Shown here: in pieces, positions 13,954 to 14,469 of the stretch | How the letters are laid out: every line of letters begins with the position of its first letter | Numbering within the stretch: position 1 is the stretch's first letter | Source of the DNA: Deltaproteobacteria bacterium | Lineage (GTDB): Bacteria; Myxococcota; UBA796; SXON01 | DNA length: 14,469 nucleotides | Assembly: GCA_947483545.1 (NCBI GenBank) | Contig: CANKNP010000099.1 | Coordinates: forward strand, 1-14,469 | Direction: 5' to 3' | Translations under genes and position numbers: made by a program | The notes under the pieces: generated by a model | The model's input: the letters and a program-made list of their open reading frames with translations, nothing else | What the model was told of the DNA's origin: nothing | The model's database searches: none

Positions 13954-14042
13954 CAGGCGGTGTCGAGGCGGCCGCGCGAACATCGCCGCGTCGCGTTCGT
14001 TCCGTGCGCCCCAAGTGCGTGCGCCGATTCTTCCACGCCGCG

Positions 14043-14154
14043 CTGGCAATGAACCCGTGGCGTTCAACCTGCCGTAGGGGCGGCCCCCCGTGGCCGCGCT
14101 GGCAATGAACCCGTGGCGTTCAACCTGCCGTAGGGGCGGCCCCCCGTGGCCGCG
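14043..14154. repeat. Two identical tandem 56-bp units
   Basis: Bases 14043-14098 and 14099-14154 are identical direct repeats beginning CTGGCAATGAACCCGTGGCG and ending GTGGCCGCG. The internal GCGGCC-ccccgt-GGCCGC can form a 6-bp hairpin in each unit. A related copy is at 13704. Confidence 0.9.
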
Positions 14155-14194
14155 CTGGCCAACTCCGAGGGGTCGGAGATCAGCGGCGACGTCC

Positions 14195-14469
14195 TTGGGG
14201 GTGGTGAGCGTCACCGGGCCCGAAGGCGACGCCTGGCGCGAACACTTCGGGGGTGGTGAGCGCCACCAGGGGCCAAGACGACGCCGGGGGCGAACACTCC
14301 GGGGCGTGGTGACCGCCACCGGGCCCGAAGGCGACGCGTGGCGCGAACACTTCGGGGGTGGTGACCGCCACCGGGCCCGAAGGCGACGCCTGGCGCGAAC
14401 ACTCCGGGGGTGGTGAGCGCCACCGGGCCCGAAGGCGACGCGTGGCGCGAACACTTCGGGGGTGGTGAC
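14195..14469. repeat. 52-bp tandem array (5.3 copies), open at the window edge
   Basis: Units start at 14195, 14247, 14299 (53 bp), 14352 and 14404, with a partial unit at 14456. Each has GGGGGTGGTGA(C/G)CGCCACC, the palindrome CGGGCCCG, GAAGGCGACGC and CGAACACT. Odd and even units alternate between TTCGGGGG/CCGGGGG and GCGTGG/GCCTGG variants, hinting at a two-unit repeat. The reverse complement matches the ~53-bp core of the left-end repeat (71-123). No spacers, so it is not CRISPR. Confidence 0.9.

Larger units (their letters stand above)
13620..14469. other. Non-coding, repeat-filled region downstream of ansA
   Basis: No ORF here has a convincing protein composition; all translations are Arg/Gly/Pro-rich. 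The region contains a GTAGGGGCGGCCCC repeat family, an inverted copy of the CTCCGTGTCTCC element, a CTCCGA-GGGG-TCGGAG hairpin (14163-14178) and a 52-bp tandem array running off the window. Bases 13620-13703 show only G-rich, unstructured sequence with no clear terminator for ansA. Confidence 0.8.

Noticed and set aside
14195..14469. CRISPR array
   Set aside because: The 52-bp units are contiguous with no unique spacers, and no cas genes are present.

Overview
This is a GC-rich chromosomal window with strong G/C preference at third codon positions. It carries several short-signal lipoproteins, an Asp/Ala/Thr-rich lipoprotein linker, a MopE-type Cys/Asp repeat protein fused to sulfatase-modifying-factor (FGE) domains, a caspase-like protein and a possible sigma-54 promoter. 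Together these suggest a Myxococcota (former Deltaproteobacteria) genome, probably environmental. The taxonomic call is inference; no rRNA or marker gene is present.

Layout. Positions 1-642 are non-coding and built from 162-bp repeats, one of them interrupted by a ~100-bp insert. A 1422-residue secreted or surface protein follows (643-4911, +), with 13 MopE-like metal-binding motifs and two FGE-like domains. A convergent intergenic stretch (4912-5340) holds two REP-like hairpins and a 7/8-bp minisatellite. A minus-strand cluster then reads right to left from 9657 to 5341: YVTN/beta-propeller lipoprotein, a 201-bp hairpin-rich spacer, a second paralogous propeller lipoprotein whose TTG start lies in a ~52-nt hairpin, an outer-membrane barrel-like protein overlapping it by ATGA, and a 61-residue protein. 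A divergent spacer (9658-9812) carries a sigma-54-like promoter facing the lipoproteins. A plus-strand group follows: proline iminopeptidase (9813-10763), a caspase-fold protein lacking the catalytic Cys (10798-12603) and type I L-asparaginase (12600-13619, ATGA overlap). Positions 13620-14469 are non-coding and full of repeats.

How the genes may work together (inference). The minus-strand cluster looks like one cell-envelope module: two lipid-anchored propellers, an outer-membrane barrel and a small partner. The plus-strand group pairs two amino-acid/peptide-releasing enzymes with a secreted pseudocaspase carrying C-terminal helical repeats. The MopE/FGE protein is probably an exported metal-binding adhesin or structural protein, not an enzyme, because both FGE domains lack the catalytic cysteines.

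Most notable: the dead caspase, the start-codon hairpin at 7859-7910, the sigma-54-like site, the higher-order MopE/FGE duplications with lectin-fold variable-like tails, and two repeat families found at both ends of the window in inverted orientation. No CRISPR array, tRNA, rRNA, transposase or reverse transcriptase was seen.
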